64,000 nucleotides of DNA, taken from contig JAULSR010000006.1 in NCBI GenBank assembly GCA_030512295.1, forward strand, positions 1,550,001-1,614,000, given 5' to 3'. Source of the stretch: Bombardia bombarda (lineage: Eukaryota; Ascomycota; Sordariomycetes; Sordariales; Lasiosphaeriaceae). The notes under the pieces were generated by a model, which was not told the DNA's origin, made no database searches, and saw only the letters and a program-made list of their open reading frames with translations. Of the stretch, positions 10,374 through 22,021 are shown piece by piece. Every line of letters starts with the position of its first letter. Positions within the stretch are counted from its first letter, which is position 1. The translations under genes and the position numbers were made by a program.

Positions 10374-13300
10374 CTAAGCCCAAACCATCTTCTTAATCGA
10401 ATGCCCCAACTGCTCCAGCAGCCCCGTATTCCGCCTCGCGTCCGCCAACGAGATGATATCCCCCTTCTCAATCAGATTGACCTCGTCCGCCTTCTTGCCC
10501 GCCAGCTTCGGCTGGCTCCTGATAGCCAGCCGCTCAATCTCGGCCGCAATCACCACCACCTGCTGAATCTCCGTAAGACGCGTGATGGCACTTGGCTCGT
10601 CATCTGCCGCCGCCTCACCACCACCCCCGCCACTCTTTCTGGCCAGCGGGTCCGCCGCCGACGTCTGGCTATACAGCGCCTTGAGCGCGATCTTCTTCGA
10701 CGGCACAACTTGCGGTCCTGCACGACGGGTCAGGAACCCTGCTATCCCACTAGCCGCTGCCGCCGCCGTCGAAGAGGCAGTCGCAGAAGCAGAGGCAGGC
10801 GCCGCCGTCTCACCCGCATGCTCCTCCGCCGCCTCATCAGCGCGCGCCTTCGCCTCGTTAGATTTCGACGAGATGGACCGCGTATTGACGCGCGTGATAT
10901 CAGTACTACCCGGCTTATAATCAATAACCAGCCCGACGTTGCGCATCTCGTCGACCTGGGCAGGCGAGATGGTGGACGTGATGTAAGTGCCAAACTTGAT
11001 CTTTTGCACATGCGCCAGGTCGACGCGCTCGAAGCGCGACACCTTGTCGAGGTTCCAGTCGAACCTGCACAGGTACAGCGCCACGTCGGTCAGCAGGAGC
11101 ACCGCCTCTTCGAACGAGGCCGCCCGGATGGTGTCGGGCACCTGCGGGGTGAGCAGCGTCCAGCCGCCGATGAACTCCTCCGACTCGTCGGCGATGACGC
11201 GCTTCTGGCAGAGCTCGATGGCCTGCTCGCGCATCTTTTGCATCGAGACGGCCGGGTCCTTGGTCATCATGTTGGCCTCGAACTCTTCAAACACGAGCGA
11301 GGTGACGTTGCCCAGGAGGAAGTCAATGGTTGTTTGGAGGAAGAAGTCGTTGAACATGCTGTCTCAAAATATTAGCATACCATCTACACACACAGATCTT
11401 TTGCAAGTAGGTATAATCAGACCACAACTTACCCGTTAAACAGCCTCGTCAACGACAAGCCCGCATCCGTCAAAGCACCGCGGTAGTTCCTCTTCCTGGT
11501 CCGCGTATAGTCGCCCTTCATAGCCCCAGTAGACGCATACTGTTTCGAAATAGCATCGCCATTGTCCGCCCACAGCGTATTGAACCACGCATTCTCCTGA
11601 TCCAGCTGCGCGCCCATGTCGAACCCCTGTTCCTTGAGCTGCTGATCCAGCATGTACTTCGCAAACGAACTCTGACACACATTGGTCCGATCCAGACAGT
11701 CCATGCAGTTCGTCCGCAACACGCCCGTCTGCTTCGCCGTCACCCGGTCATTCACCACCACCGTGCTCCCCAGACCCTCCAGCTTGCCGCCCAGTATCTG
11801 CAACAGAAACGCCACGTTCTCAAACTTCATCCCGCGACACACCGCGTGGAAGTCGAACCACTCAAACGCCACCTTCTCCGCCTCGGGCCCCAGTTCCTCG
11901 TTGAACCGCTGCGTGTTGTCCTCGTACCGCCGCCCGATGGGCGCTTCCACGCCGTGCTTCTCCACCAGGTTGACAATCTGCAGCGAGCCATACTTTTGCC
12001 GGATCCCATCAAAATGCTTCTTCAGCGCCGCATAGTTCGCGTCAGACGAGTGCTGCATCACCGGCGCCGGCTTCAGCGAGTAGGGCGTCTGCGTGAAGAA
12101 TATCGGGAAGCTGCCCCTGATCTGCACAAACGAGGACACCTTGGCCGCCAGGTCCCACGTCGCGTCCGACGGAGACAATATCTGCTCCGACTCGACCGAG
12201 TTGGCAACATTGCCCTCCTCGTCAATACCGCGCCTGAGGTAGCGCAGCCCAGCGCGCTTGACCGACCTCCTCGAGATGACGGTAATATCAAACTTTTTCT
12301 CCGATGTCCGCAGATCCGCCGTGGCCTTTTCCGGCGGCGACGGCGGCGCCGCCTCCTCGGTATTCTCGCCGCTCTTCAAGTTAGCGGGAGGGGTGAAATT
12401 GCTAAGCTCGACCGAGTCCTTTGTCGAGTCGTCGACCTGCGGCGGGTTGCTGTCAACAGTAAATGGCCGCTGGCCCACGAAGCCCTGCATTAGAGGCAGA
12501 GCCACGGCGTCAATGCCAGCGTCAATAAACGGCTGCATCACGTTGCGGTTCCAAAAGTAGTTCGGATCAACATGATTGTGCAGCGGGACCAGCGACGTGG
12601 CGGGCACCTTTGGGTTGGCCAAGCTGCGCGTAATATCATAATCATACGCAAAATAAAAGGTCCGACTGGACCCGAAGAAGATCTGCGCCGTGCGCAGCAG
12701 CTTGGGCAGCAGACTCACGGCGGCCTCGTGGCTCGCCGCATCGCTCGGCAGCGGGAACGTCTTGGGCACGCTCTTGGCCGGCGCCGCGGGCCCCTTGTTC
12801 GCCCCAGAGACAGCGGCCTGTTGCTCGGCACTCAGCCCCATCATGCGCTTCTGGTCCATGGCCCACCCGGACTTGCTGAACCACCGCTGGGCGAACCGGC
12901 CGTAGCTGCCCCGGCGCGTTATAACATCCTGAGCGATGCTGCTGCGGGCCGTCGTGTTGGGCGTCGCCTCGGTCGACCACGGGGCGTCGTCGAGGTTTTC
13001 CGGATCGGTGCTGCTCTCGTCACCCACCTCGTCGCTGCCTCTGCCCTCGACAACTACCCCGCCGGGTGCTATCTCGTCCTCGCTCGAACTATCATCAGCC
13101 GAGGACTGGTCGGTCGCCCGGGTGTTCAGGGCCAGGGCAGTCTTGGCGACGGCATCGCTGGCGTCTTGCTGCGACGAGCACGGCGTGAGGGCGACTTCGG
13201 TGACGACATAGATGGGCAGGCCGCGGATCTGCGCGACCTGCTGGCGACGGGTAATGGAGATGAGATAGCTGTAGTCAAAGACGGTCACCAGGCCTGGAGG

Positions 13301-13597
13301 AACAACAGTCTGTTGTCAGTCCAGGTTTTTGAATGGCGGGGTTGCATGTTCAACCAAGAAAGTCGAGATGGGAGAAAAACTACCAATGATGCCAAAAGCC
13401 TCGAATGACGAATTGGGCTTGGATAATTCAGGAGGTAAGTCCCTAGAGGAGGAAGAAGCTGTGGATATGGACGCATCGCCGTATTTGAGCCTGATTAATG
13501 GCGATGCCGGTCGCTGGTCCTTCTTGGAGTTGAGGGGCTGCAGGATAAGGCCATCCACTGCAGCGCAGACAACAACTTTACGCGCCAGACCCGGCAT
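10374..13597 (-). CDS. Sac-domain phosphoinositide phosphatase, Sac2/INPP5F type
   Basis: Three exons, 13597-13384, 13293-11433 and 11358-10374, give 1,019 residues. The N-terminal SacI domain (about 1-690) has the characteristic start GLVTVFDYSYLISITRRQQV, interrupted by an acidic Ser-rich insert. Its catalytic CX5R(T) loop is RTNCMDCLDRTN, with Cys601 and Arg607 in place, so the enzyme should be active. The last exon (about 692 onward) starts MFNDFFLQTTIDFLLGNV and holds an hSac2-type homology region (RFDWNLDKVSRFERVDL, KIKFGTYITS), followed by an Ala/Ser-rich tail. In animals Sac2/INPP5F removes the 4-phosphate from PI(4)P on endosomes; the same is inferred here. Introns are 90 and 74 bp. 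The 3' end converges on BMT6 with 296 bp between stop codons. Confidence 0.92.
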
Positions 13598-14220
13598 TTT
13601 GGCTCACTTCCAGAATGCCCATGGACAGAATTAAAAAGAAAACTAGTAGTTCCAGAGATGAAATGATGCAGATAGTTTGCAGGTGCGTGCAGAAGCAAAA
13701 AGCATGGAGAGGGTCAGAGAGAGAGAAAAGCAGGCCTTCGATCAAGTGATGTAATTGTACCTTTGTGGCTGGTCATCGGGCAGCCGTAGCGGGCAGCAAC
13801 TGAGGTGGGTGCAGGTCTCATCCATGTCATCAATGATATCTGTTTCAAATGGTGGGGGCACGCGCCAAAGGTCGCGCGGCAGGCCGCCTTTCACTCACTC
13901 ACTCACACTCATTACCAAACCGACCCCAAATTTCCCCCCTCCAAGCCGAAGACGGAACACCAACGGATACAATTGGATAAAAAAAAAGTTGAAGATACCT
14001 ATGTAGTAGTAATAATAACCCTAACCCTTAAATATTCTTTCAAATATCTGGCTGGCTCTAGCAACAAACCGGATCGAGCATTACTAGAATGCGAACAATC
14101 TCAGCATTACACTGCTGGACAACGGTAGGTCTCCTCGTAAGGGGCCTCCAGACTTTAAAGCAACATTCTTCTCATCTGCATTTCTCCTCCCGAGATCATC
14201 TTCCCTTCAACAGACATCGC
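13598..14220. promoter_or_regulatory. Intergenic region between SNU13 and the Sac phosphatase
   Basis: 622 bp separating two tandem minus-strand genes. It holds the promoter of the phosphatase gene and the 3' UTR of SNU13. The sequence AACCCTAACCCTTA at 14017-14030 is a double telobox-like motif about 420 bp upstream of the phosphatase start. No gene is visible. Confidence 0.45.
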
Positions 14221-14872
14221 TTACATGGCGAGTCTCTCGACCTTGTCGCGAAGGGCGCGGATCTTGGAGTTGAGGTCGGAAGCCTCGTTGGAGGTGAGGG
14301 ACACGGCGATGACGGCGCGCGAGACACCGCAGGCGCGGCCAAGGGCGACCTTGGAGGGGAGGTAGACGTACGGGACTAAGAGAAAAAAAGTTAGCTTCCA
14401 GCTCGACTGAACCTCGCGTGGGCATGCATTGTCGACAAACCGTTCTTGTCCTCGCACACTATAGAAAGAGTTAGCAGCTAGTCCCAAGGGAATCAGCGTC
14501 TGGGGGAAGCGGCGTTACGAACAGAGAGGAATGTGGAGCACAATGCTCAGGGGCTGGGTGTCGGCGGCCAGGATAATAAGCTCGCTCGTTCCACGCGAGA
14601 TCGACTTGGTCGCCTCGTTCTGTATCGTAGGTTAGCTAGATGTCCCCTGCGGTTCAAGGTTGCGCTCCAAGATGGACAACTTACAGCTCCCTTCTTCAGC
14701 TGGCTGTATTATGGGATGACAAGTCAGTAATTCCATCCATGTACCATAATAACCTTGGCGAGAGCGCATACCGGTAGTGGCTGGCCTGCTGGATGCATTC
14801 CAGGAGCTCCTGGACAAGCGCAGGGTCTTCGGCCTTGGGCCATGCAGCGGACTCGTTCTGGGCGTTGGACAT
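14221..14872 (-). CDS. SNU13: Snu13 / 15.5K L7Ae-family snoRNP and U4 snRNP protein
   Basis: Five exons: 14872-14772, 14703-14685, 14619-14523, 14458-14441 and 14375-14221, giving 129 residues, the family length. The join MSNAQNESAAWPKAEDPALV, HYRQLKKGANEATKSISRG, LIILAADTQPLSIVLHIPLL, CEDKNVPYVYLPSKVALGRA is continuous L7Ae/Snu13 sequence. The protein binds the kink-turn of U4 snRNA and of box C/D snoRNAs, so it serves both the spliceosome and rRNA 2'-O-methylation. Exons 2 and 4 are only 19 and 18 nt. All introns are 64-68 bp. The third donor, GTTCGT, is weak but is the only one that keeps the reading frame. It shares a 0.7-kb divergent promoter region with VMA3. Confidence 0.97.
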
Positions 14873-15560
14873 GTTTGCGTCGGGTTCGTTTTGACGATTT
14901 GTTGGTTGAGATGAAGTGATAACCAGGGTTCACGGCTGGTTGCTCGCCCTGGGTATTGGTGAGTAGAGATTGGGAGTGGGTGTTCGTGTGGTTGGTGACT
15001 GACGGTAAGTGGAAATTCGAGAAAGATTGCGCCCAAGCCGAGAGCCACCTCCCAAAAAAAAGATTGGAATCGAGAATCCAGAGCTCCAATGCGCAGGCGG
15101 TGGAACCCGGCATAAAATGGGTTTAAAGTTCGTCCGACTTCCGGCTTACGTAAAGCCAGCTTGTTCCCCCTAGCTAAGATGGACCCCAACAGCCAATGCC
15201 CGAGCGCCCAGTGACCTGCGCAGGCCTGGACAGGGAAGGTTCCGTCCGCAGGTCCCCAGCCAGCTCAAGCCTGCTGCGCAGCAGCCTGAGGCCCCATCAA
15301 AATACGCAAAAGCTTGCCCCCGGTGCAGGTGGTAATTGAGAGTCCAACCTGGAAACAACCTTACCTCGCTCCATTCCCCCCAACCTCGAACCCGTCACCA
15401 CCACCAACCAAAACCAACAAAACGGCAAACCCATTTTCGAATCGCGAACTCCATCGTCTTTTCTTTCACCCCCGCAAACACGCAACTACATCGCTTTCCG
15501 AAAAGCTTCCCTTCGATAAGCCCATTTGATACAGCTTCGTGCTTCCAAACCACCTTCAAA
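14873..15560. promoter_or_regulatory. Divergent promoter region SNU13 / VMA3
   Basis: 688 bp between the ATG codons of two highly expressed housekeeping genes. CCAAT sequences occur near 15086 and 15191, and the right part is pyrimidine-rich, as in the leaders of strong fungal genes. No other gene is visible. Confidence 0.55.
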
Positions 15561-16572
15561 ATGACGGACTACTGGTAAGCACAGCACACACCCTCCCATT
15601 AAATCCGCGGCTTCCTGAAGCAGCGAGCGAAGAAACGGAAACGCGCGCCAAAGCTCAGCTCCACCTACCCTACCCTCGACCTCCTCCCTCCAGCCATCGC
15701 CATCCTCGATGCATTGGCACAGTGCGCCCTCTGTCTGAAATGTCTCTCTGCTAACAATTTATTTCTCTATAGCCCTGTTTACGCGGTTAGTTATCCCCTC
15801 CTCCCATCCCGGGAAAGCGGCGACGTCAACATAGCCAGCCTAGCTCTAGCTCCCCATCCTTAATAAATACGCTCAAATAACCACCACCACCGATCCGAGT
15901 CCGATCTTCGGCGAACCAGACAGAGATCATTCACAGCAGATAGCTAACATGTCGAATGTATAACAGCCCTTCTTCGGTGCCATGGGCTGCACAGCATCCA
16001 TCGTCTTCACCTGTCTGGGTGCCTCGTACGGCACTGCCAAGTCTGGTGTCGGTATCGCCGCCATGGGTGTCCTCCGGCCCGACCTGATCGTCAAGAGTAT
16101 GTGTCTAGTCTCATCCCAGGCCTTGATGATGCTATGCACGGGACGAGATTACTAACACCATCACACAGACATTGTACCCGTCATTATGGCCGGTATCATC
16201 GGTATCTACGGCCTCGTCGTCTCTGTCTTGATCTCCGACTCCCTCACCCAGGACGGCTACGCTCTCTACACCGGTTTCATCCAGCTCGGCGCTGGTCTCT
16301 CTGTCGGTCTTGCTGGTATGGCTGCTGGTTTCGCGATTGGTATTGTTGGTGACGCCGGTGTGCGTGGTACGGCACAGCAGCCAAGACTCTTTGTCGGCAT
16401 GATTTTGATTCTTATTTTCGCTGAAGTCTTGGGTAAGCCAGTCCCTCTAGCTCCCGCTCATCTCTACAATTTAGGAGTGAACACACACTAACATACATCG
16501 TCAGGTCTTTACGGTCTCATTGTCGCACTGCTCATGAACTCCAAGGCCACGCTCAACATCGTCTGCTCTTAA
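15561..16572 (+). CDS. VMA3: V-type proton ATPase 16-kDa proteolipid subunit c
   Basis: Five exons: 15561-15574, 15773-15785, 15967-16096, 16169-16432 and 16505-16572, giving 162 residues. The first nine codons (MTDYCPVYA) are split over a 14-nt and a 13-nt exon, found by requiring frame continuity into PFFGAMGCTASIVFTCLG. Four membrane helices follow the duplicated proteolipid design: GAMGCTASIVF, MAGIIGIYGLVVSVLI, GAGLSVGLAGMAAGFAIGIV and [20 protein letters not shown]. The proton-carrying glutamate is Glu138 in FAEVLGLYG. The protein forms the rotor ring in the V0 sector of the vacuolar ATPase and sits in vacuole, Golgi and endosome membranes. The first two introns are long (198 and 181 bp) and the last two 72 bp each. 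Confidence 0.98.
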
Positions 16573-17753
16573 ACGCCCCGCTCACTCTTATCTATCATCG
16601 ATGCTGCCGGACGGACGGGTGCGTGTTATGGGTGGGCAAGCTGTATCTTATCTCCAACAAAGTCCATAACCACCCCCGAACGCACCTTTTTTTTTTCTTG
16701 CGAACGGAACGAAAAACGCAACGGCAGCGAGCGAGTGGCCCCCGCATGCCTACTCTGAAAAAAACGCATATGAATTATCTTTGGCTGGGTTCGATTGCGC
16801 GTGTACAGCTTAGCAAAGTTATTGGAGTTGGCATCGGGGGGTGTGAATGAAGGAGGGGTTAACAAATTATTTTATTAAAGAGCTGGTAGGGGACGGGTGG
16901 TTGAGCGAGGCAGCGGCGGGTGACGGCGGCGGCGGGCGTATCTTTGAAAGAAATTCGGTTCTCGCGGGCTTATTTTCGCGGGAGTCTACATGTACTATTG
17001 TCACATTATGGTCGATTATCACTGTTTGCGGCTTGGCTGGTTTTTCTCATCATAGACAGACAAACGGGTAGGGGATGGAAAGCAGGATGGGGAGGTTGAG
17101 GTTGTGAACATAAAAAAGGATTGTATTCTAGGTTGACACTAATTGCTCGGCATGGGAGGCATACTATAAGGGTGTGTCTCCCATGGGTCAATCCTGAGAT
17201 TACTTTGTTTTTTTGGCCTTTGTTGTTTCTATATCGCAGACAGTTTGTGTAATGGCACATTGAACTTGATCGTACTTCTGACCGATGTCATGATGGTAGG
17301 ACAGAGACATATACCGTGTAACCAGCCCCTGTGGTTAGTAGAAACAAATCAACAGAAATTTTAACAACGATTACTTGTTATATGATATATTGTCACATTA
17401 TCAACATCGCCCCTCTTCATCATATGTACAAATATATGGTCTCTTATATACACGGCCATATCCCATCATCAAAGCCGAAAAACACTCATGATAAAAATAA
17501 ATAAAAACTCTTATTAGGTATTAATGTTCAATAACCAACCCTTGCCCGCGCTGCAATGCGTTTTCAAAATACAGCTCTTTCTCTCTCTCATTTCTCGGTC
17601 GTCTTTATACAAAAAAAAGAGCTGCACACAGAGGTCTATTTCTTGCATAGGCTTGCCTATCTGCTCGCTTGCTGGCTGTATTGCTCGCTCGCTCTAAACA
17701 CCTTGCTTTTTGCCCGCAACCCCCGAAATGTTCAGGGATGCTTAGGATATTAT
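16573..17753. other. Convergent intergenic region VMA3 / ERG4
   Basis: About 1.2 kb between convergent stop codons, AT-rich on its right side (17340-17560), with several ATATATA and AATAAA-like sequences (near 17497) that could direct 3' end formation. No coding frame of note. Confidence 0.5.
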
Positions 17754-20091
17754 TTAAAAGACATACTGAACGATGGGAGGAAATTATCAAATTAGCAATC
17801 TCCCTTTGAACAGATACGTGAGGGAAATCGTGGAAACTCACCGGAATAAACAGATACGGCACCTCGCGCTCGTACTGGAGCCACGCCTCGCCGTACTTTT
17901 GACGGCAGCGGGCAATATCGCGCAGAGCACGGTGCGTGATCATGCAGCAGAAGAAGATGGGATAAAACCAGGGGAAGGGGCTGCTGAAGCCCGTGATGAG
18001 GCCCCAGCAGATAGCAAAGTAGGCGTCGCAAGCATAATGAACCTTGCGAGCAAGTCCATACCACCCATCAACCAGAATCTTGTTGCCCTTGCCCGTCTCA
18101 ATGGTCCTGGGGTTGTGCACCGTCTGCCAAGGCAGCTGGGGGAACGTCTTGCGCAGCACCATCTTGCCGCTCTCGGTGGCGCGGAACCGGTTCTTCTGGC
18201 TGTTGCACGTGTCCCAGACCCAGTAGACAAACAGGTAGCTGGCGTAGAGGGCGACGAGGGCCGGCCGGCTCCAGCGGTACTCGGAGGGCGCGTGGCTGGC
18301 CAGGTAGAGGGTGCAGTGGCAGTACGACAGCGGCACGCCGGCGAGGTTCCAGAAAATCAGCATGAAGCCCCACTTCTCATAATACATGTCCCACGTGCTG
18401 ATGATGAGCTCCTCGCCCTTGGAGCAGGCGTTGGCGTACAGGTAGTGCGCCAGGACCAGGAAGCCGACCTCGCCCGAGACGTAGCCGTAGAGCTCGTACT
18501 GGCGCGCGGCGGTGCCGAGCGACAGGAGCAGGAGGATGAACCACGGCAGGCGCACCTCGAAGAACATCTTGAAGTCGAGGACGCCAAACATGCGCGGGTT
18601 CAGCTCGGCGCCCATGAAGAAGTCGTACATGTGGTTGCCCGTCATGCGGTGGGTGGCGCCGCGCGCAAAGGCCGAGACGTAGGCCACGATGCTGACCACC
18701 CAGCCCGAGATGATGGCGACGGTGAGCAGGGGGCCGAACTCGTCGATGATAGTGTAGAGCTTGAAGAGGCCCGAGAAGTGGAGGCCGCCCGCGATGGCGA
18801 TGGTGGTATAGAAGGATCCGTAGGCGGAGCAGTAGTAGGCCAGCTGCTTGCCGTTCTCGTGGGGGATCGGCTTGCCGTACGCCCAGATGCCAGGCATCAG
18901 GCAGTACATCGCGCCCTCGAAGATTAGGAAGGACCAGTACATGATCCACGCCTTGGTATGCGGGAAGGCGAGCGTGTAGACGAGGTTGGCTAGGTGGATG
19001 ACGAACTCGCCCCAGGTCTGACCCTCGGTGCGGCTTGGAACTTTGCCGCCATATTGTGTCGCGCCGATCCACATGTACCACATGAGGACCGGGAAGAGGA
19101 GCATCATAGCCGATACTCCCCAGGGACCGCCAAAATCATACTCGCCCGAGTAGTCCACCTTTGGGTCCATGCCTGGCATCCAGCCGTCGACCACTTCGGT
19201 TTTCTTCTCAGCGCTGCCGTTGACAGCATGGCCATTCGCGTGGCCATTGGCTTTCCCGTTGGCTTTCCCATTGGCGTGTCCGTTGGCATGCCCATTGGCG
19301 TGCCCATTAAGAAGCGGCTTGGTGTCTGCCTCGTCGGCCGTCTCGGGGGGTGTCATCTGGGACTTGACTGCGGCCTCGTCCTCGTCGATATGTTCAGTGA
19401 ACTTTCCGGTGGCGCGTTTGCGTAGTGAAGGGTTCTTAGGTATAGGAACAGAGGAAGAAGTCGAGTTTTCGGCTGCAGAGCTAGATTCTTCGTCTGATTC
19501 GGGAGTACCTTGAAACTGCGACTTGCGACGGGAGTTTTTGCGAGCAGGCGTCTCGACCATGCCCTCAAAGAGCTCCTTCTTTCTGTTGTGAGGAAAGACC
19601 AGTCAGTTAAAGGAAGGCGCGTCGGCGTCTGCACGAATGATTTATGACCAGCTAGGCAGCGCCGAAGAGGCAGGAGCGACCCTGACTTCTGGCGCGCTAC
19701 GATCCGTCCCTGACCCCGATTTTTCTAGAAGCCACGCCTGAAAACTGAGGTAGGAGCTGCTGCTGCGGCGATCGCCCACACATCGTCCATTGACTGTTGC
19801 CAATGGCTTGTAAAGACATCGGGACCAGCCAATTGGAAGGGATATAGATTCAACATCCACCGTGGAGCTTGTTCCATCTCCCGCTCCATTCGCGCACACC
19901 CTCTTTCACGCCTCGCATGGCCAGGCCACATGGCAGGCAGTGCGAACGCACAGCGGCGGCGGCGGCAGCGCGGGAGTTTGTGCACAGAGTTGCATTACTG
20001 CAGTACGGAAAATAGGGGACTGTCAAACTCTAAAAGCAATAAAGTTCTGAACTTACCGCGGCGTCTGCCTGAGCGAGTATCTTGTAGCCAT
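17754..20091 (-). CDS. ERG4: Delta(24(24(1)))-sterol reductase (C-24(28) sterol reductase)
   Basis: Three exons, 20091-20057, 19582-17842 and 17765-17754, give 595 residues. The enzyme is the NADPH-dependent last step of ergosterol synthesis in the ER membrane. After a Ser/acidic N-terminus with an Asn-Gly-His-Ala tetrapeptide repeat (about residues 105-132), the ERG4/ERG24 core has many membrane helices, the motif GNHMYDFFMGAELNPR and the C-terminal signature YGEAWLQYEREVPYLFIP. The last exon is 12 nt and supplies YVF and the stop. It is placed by a GTGAGT donor, a GCTAAT branch and a CAG acceptor over 76 bp. The 35-nt first exon (MATRYSLRQTP, then R) joins to KKELFEGMVETPARKN in frame across a 474-bp intron, unusually long here. 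If that exon were wrong, the start would be the ATG at 19560. Confidence 0.95.
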
Positions 20092-22021
20092 TGTCGCAAA
20101 ACAGGGGGTGATCTGGCGACGCGCTTCTTTACACTTTCTCTATGTCGGGGGATAAGAAACCCAAGGCCTGGGTAGGGGGGAGGGGGATGGATTAAGTGAC
20201 ACTGAAAAGAAGCCCGATAAGGATGAAAAGAGCCCAGGGGCCAAAAAAAAAAAAAGGGCACGCTTCTCCGTTTTGGTAGTGCACAGCAAAGTGGACGATG
20301 GTTCGACTGTGAGGAGATTAGATGCGGCCTTGGCGGCGGAACGAATGACGGGTCCCCGGGTGTCCGCGGACAACGACCTGTTTTATAGTACTGTTGAACA
20401 AGCAACAAGTCACAACCTTGGCGACACAAAAGGCCGCGATGCTGTTTCGTCCAAAGAATCCCCGACAGTGTGTCACGTCACGACGGCGGCATGCGGGTGT
20501 TCCTGACAAATGCAGGGGAAAAGTCTACCGTTTTTGTTGACAAATTGTTCTTTTCCCTGGTTGGCCAGGGGCCATCGGATGAGGCGGTTGTTCCCCAGCT
20601 TTTTTTCGCAGCGAAAGATCAGGCGAGGCCCAAAGCGGCTAGCGCTCCCGTTCTTCCCTGAGAGATTCCATCGAAGGGATGAAACCTGGGGATCGGACGG
20701 AATGTATTCGTAGGAAGCTAGCCGCTCGGATTGTTAAGCCTTTGATGTTTTACTCACACAACAGCTGCGTATTGAATAGCACTTCACTAACAACGTAACA
20801 GTAAACTCTGCATCAACAATAAGAGGTATTTCTGCACTGGGTGGCATCTTTCTATATTTCGACTGTCCTGTGAGCCTTTATTTGTACTAAGTTCGCACGT
20901 TGTAAATTGATGCATACCCACAGACAATGTGCTTGTCCGGCGGAAACTCCCTTTAAAATACCTGCACAGTTCGACCTTATTCGGGAAGCCCAGAAGGTCA
21001 GTCAGAGCCGTATTTAGGCTCCCGCCTCTGCTTATGCATGCGATCTTTGGGACGAGCGATTGAGAAAGTATCATAACTTCGCTCCACATACAATGGAAGG
21101 TAGGACGGCAGGTACTACTGTCTGTACATCAGGCGCAGCTTCCTTCCTATTGCTGTCTGCAAGAGACAATGCAGGTGCGAAAAAGGACCCAAGAGCATAA
21201 ATCGTCCCTGTGGAGGGTTGTGCTCGTGCCTGCCTTCCTAGATATCCGTATCTGGGTTGGTCTTTCCTTCTTATAGGGGAAAAGACTGCCAAACTTGTGG
21301 CAGGCGCAAATATGAATTCGGGCTCTGCGGTTCGCCTCGAGGAGGCAACTGTCTAGGAATTTATTGGTTTAGGTAGCACCTTGACGTGGGGGAACTTGAA
21401 GAATTCCCGTTGGTTCCCCCGCATCGTGAGAACTATCACGACCAGAAGCGTCATCCCCCAACTTTATTTTTTCAATTTCGTTCCAATACCAGGGCACTAT
21501 GGTTCTTCTGCTGGTATTTTCCCAGATTTCACCATGCGGTTGAAAGTCCAGGAGCATAGTAACAGAGTGACCTAGGTACTTACGTCTTCAGTGTTGAACA
21601 GTTGATGCCATCACAATGCCATCTCCCAAGGTATGCGACAGGTCATGATCAATATAAATGCTCAGCCTTAGTCCAGTACTAGATCTGATGCTTTACTTCC
21701 TCCCGTCGTGCGCTTGACGAGCAAGTTGCAGACTCGGCATATGAGTCACCCGTAGCCTGACCGCCCTCATCATTGGCTTAATGCAGAACACTGCATGTGT
21801 TGAAGGCAGAGACCATATGTACGTTGACCTCATTGGCAGGAGATATCGACTTGGCCATGTCCAGTCAAGCGCACCATCATCCGACAGCCTCGTCTCTTCG
21901 ACTACTCGAGAAATCTGGCCATCTCATGACATCTATCCAAGAACATCAAACTTGAAAAGTTTATCGAAGGAAAGGGTTTCATCGATCTACAGACCATCAT
22001 CTTTCACTTTCACCAACCAGA
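20092..22021. promoter_or_regulatory. Divergent intergenic region ERG4 / pseudo-AAA gene
   Basis: 1.93 kb between divergent starts with no believable gene; open frames are at most about 145 codons and unlike known proteins. It contains an A13 run at 20243-20255 and otherwise average composition. It presumably holds both promoters. Confidence 0.45.

Noticed and set aside
10101..11375. 424-codon open frame antisense to the Sac phosphatase 3' exon
   Set aside because: An Arg/Leu-rich shadow of the third phosphatase exon; no independent evidence.
17773..18927. 384-codon open frame antisense to ERG4
   Set aside because: A codon-bias shadow of the ERG4 coding exon.
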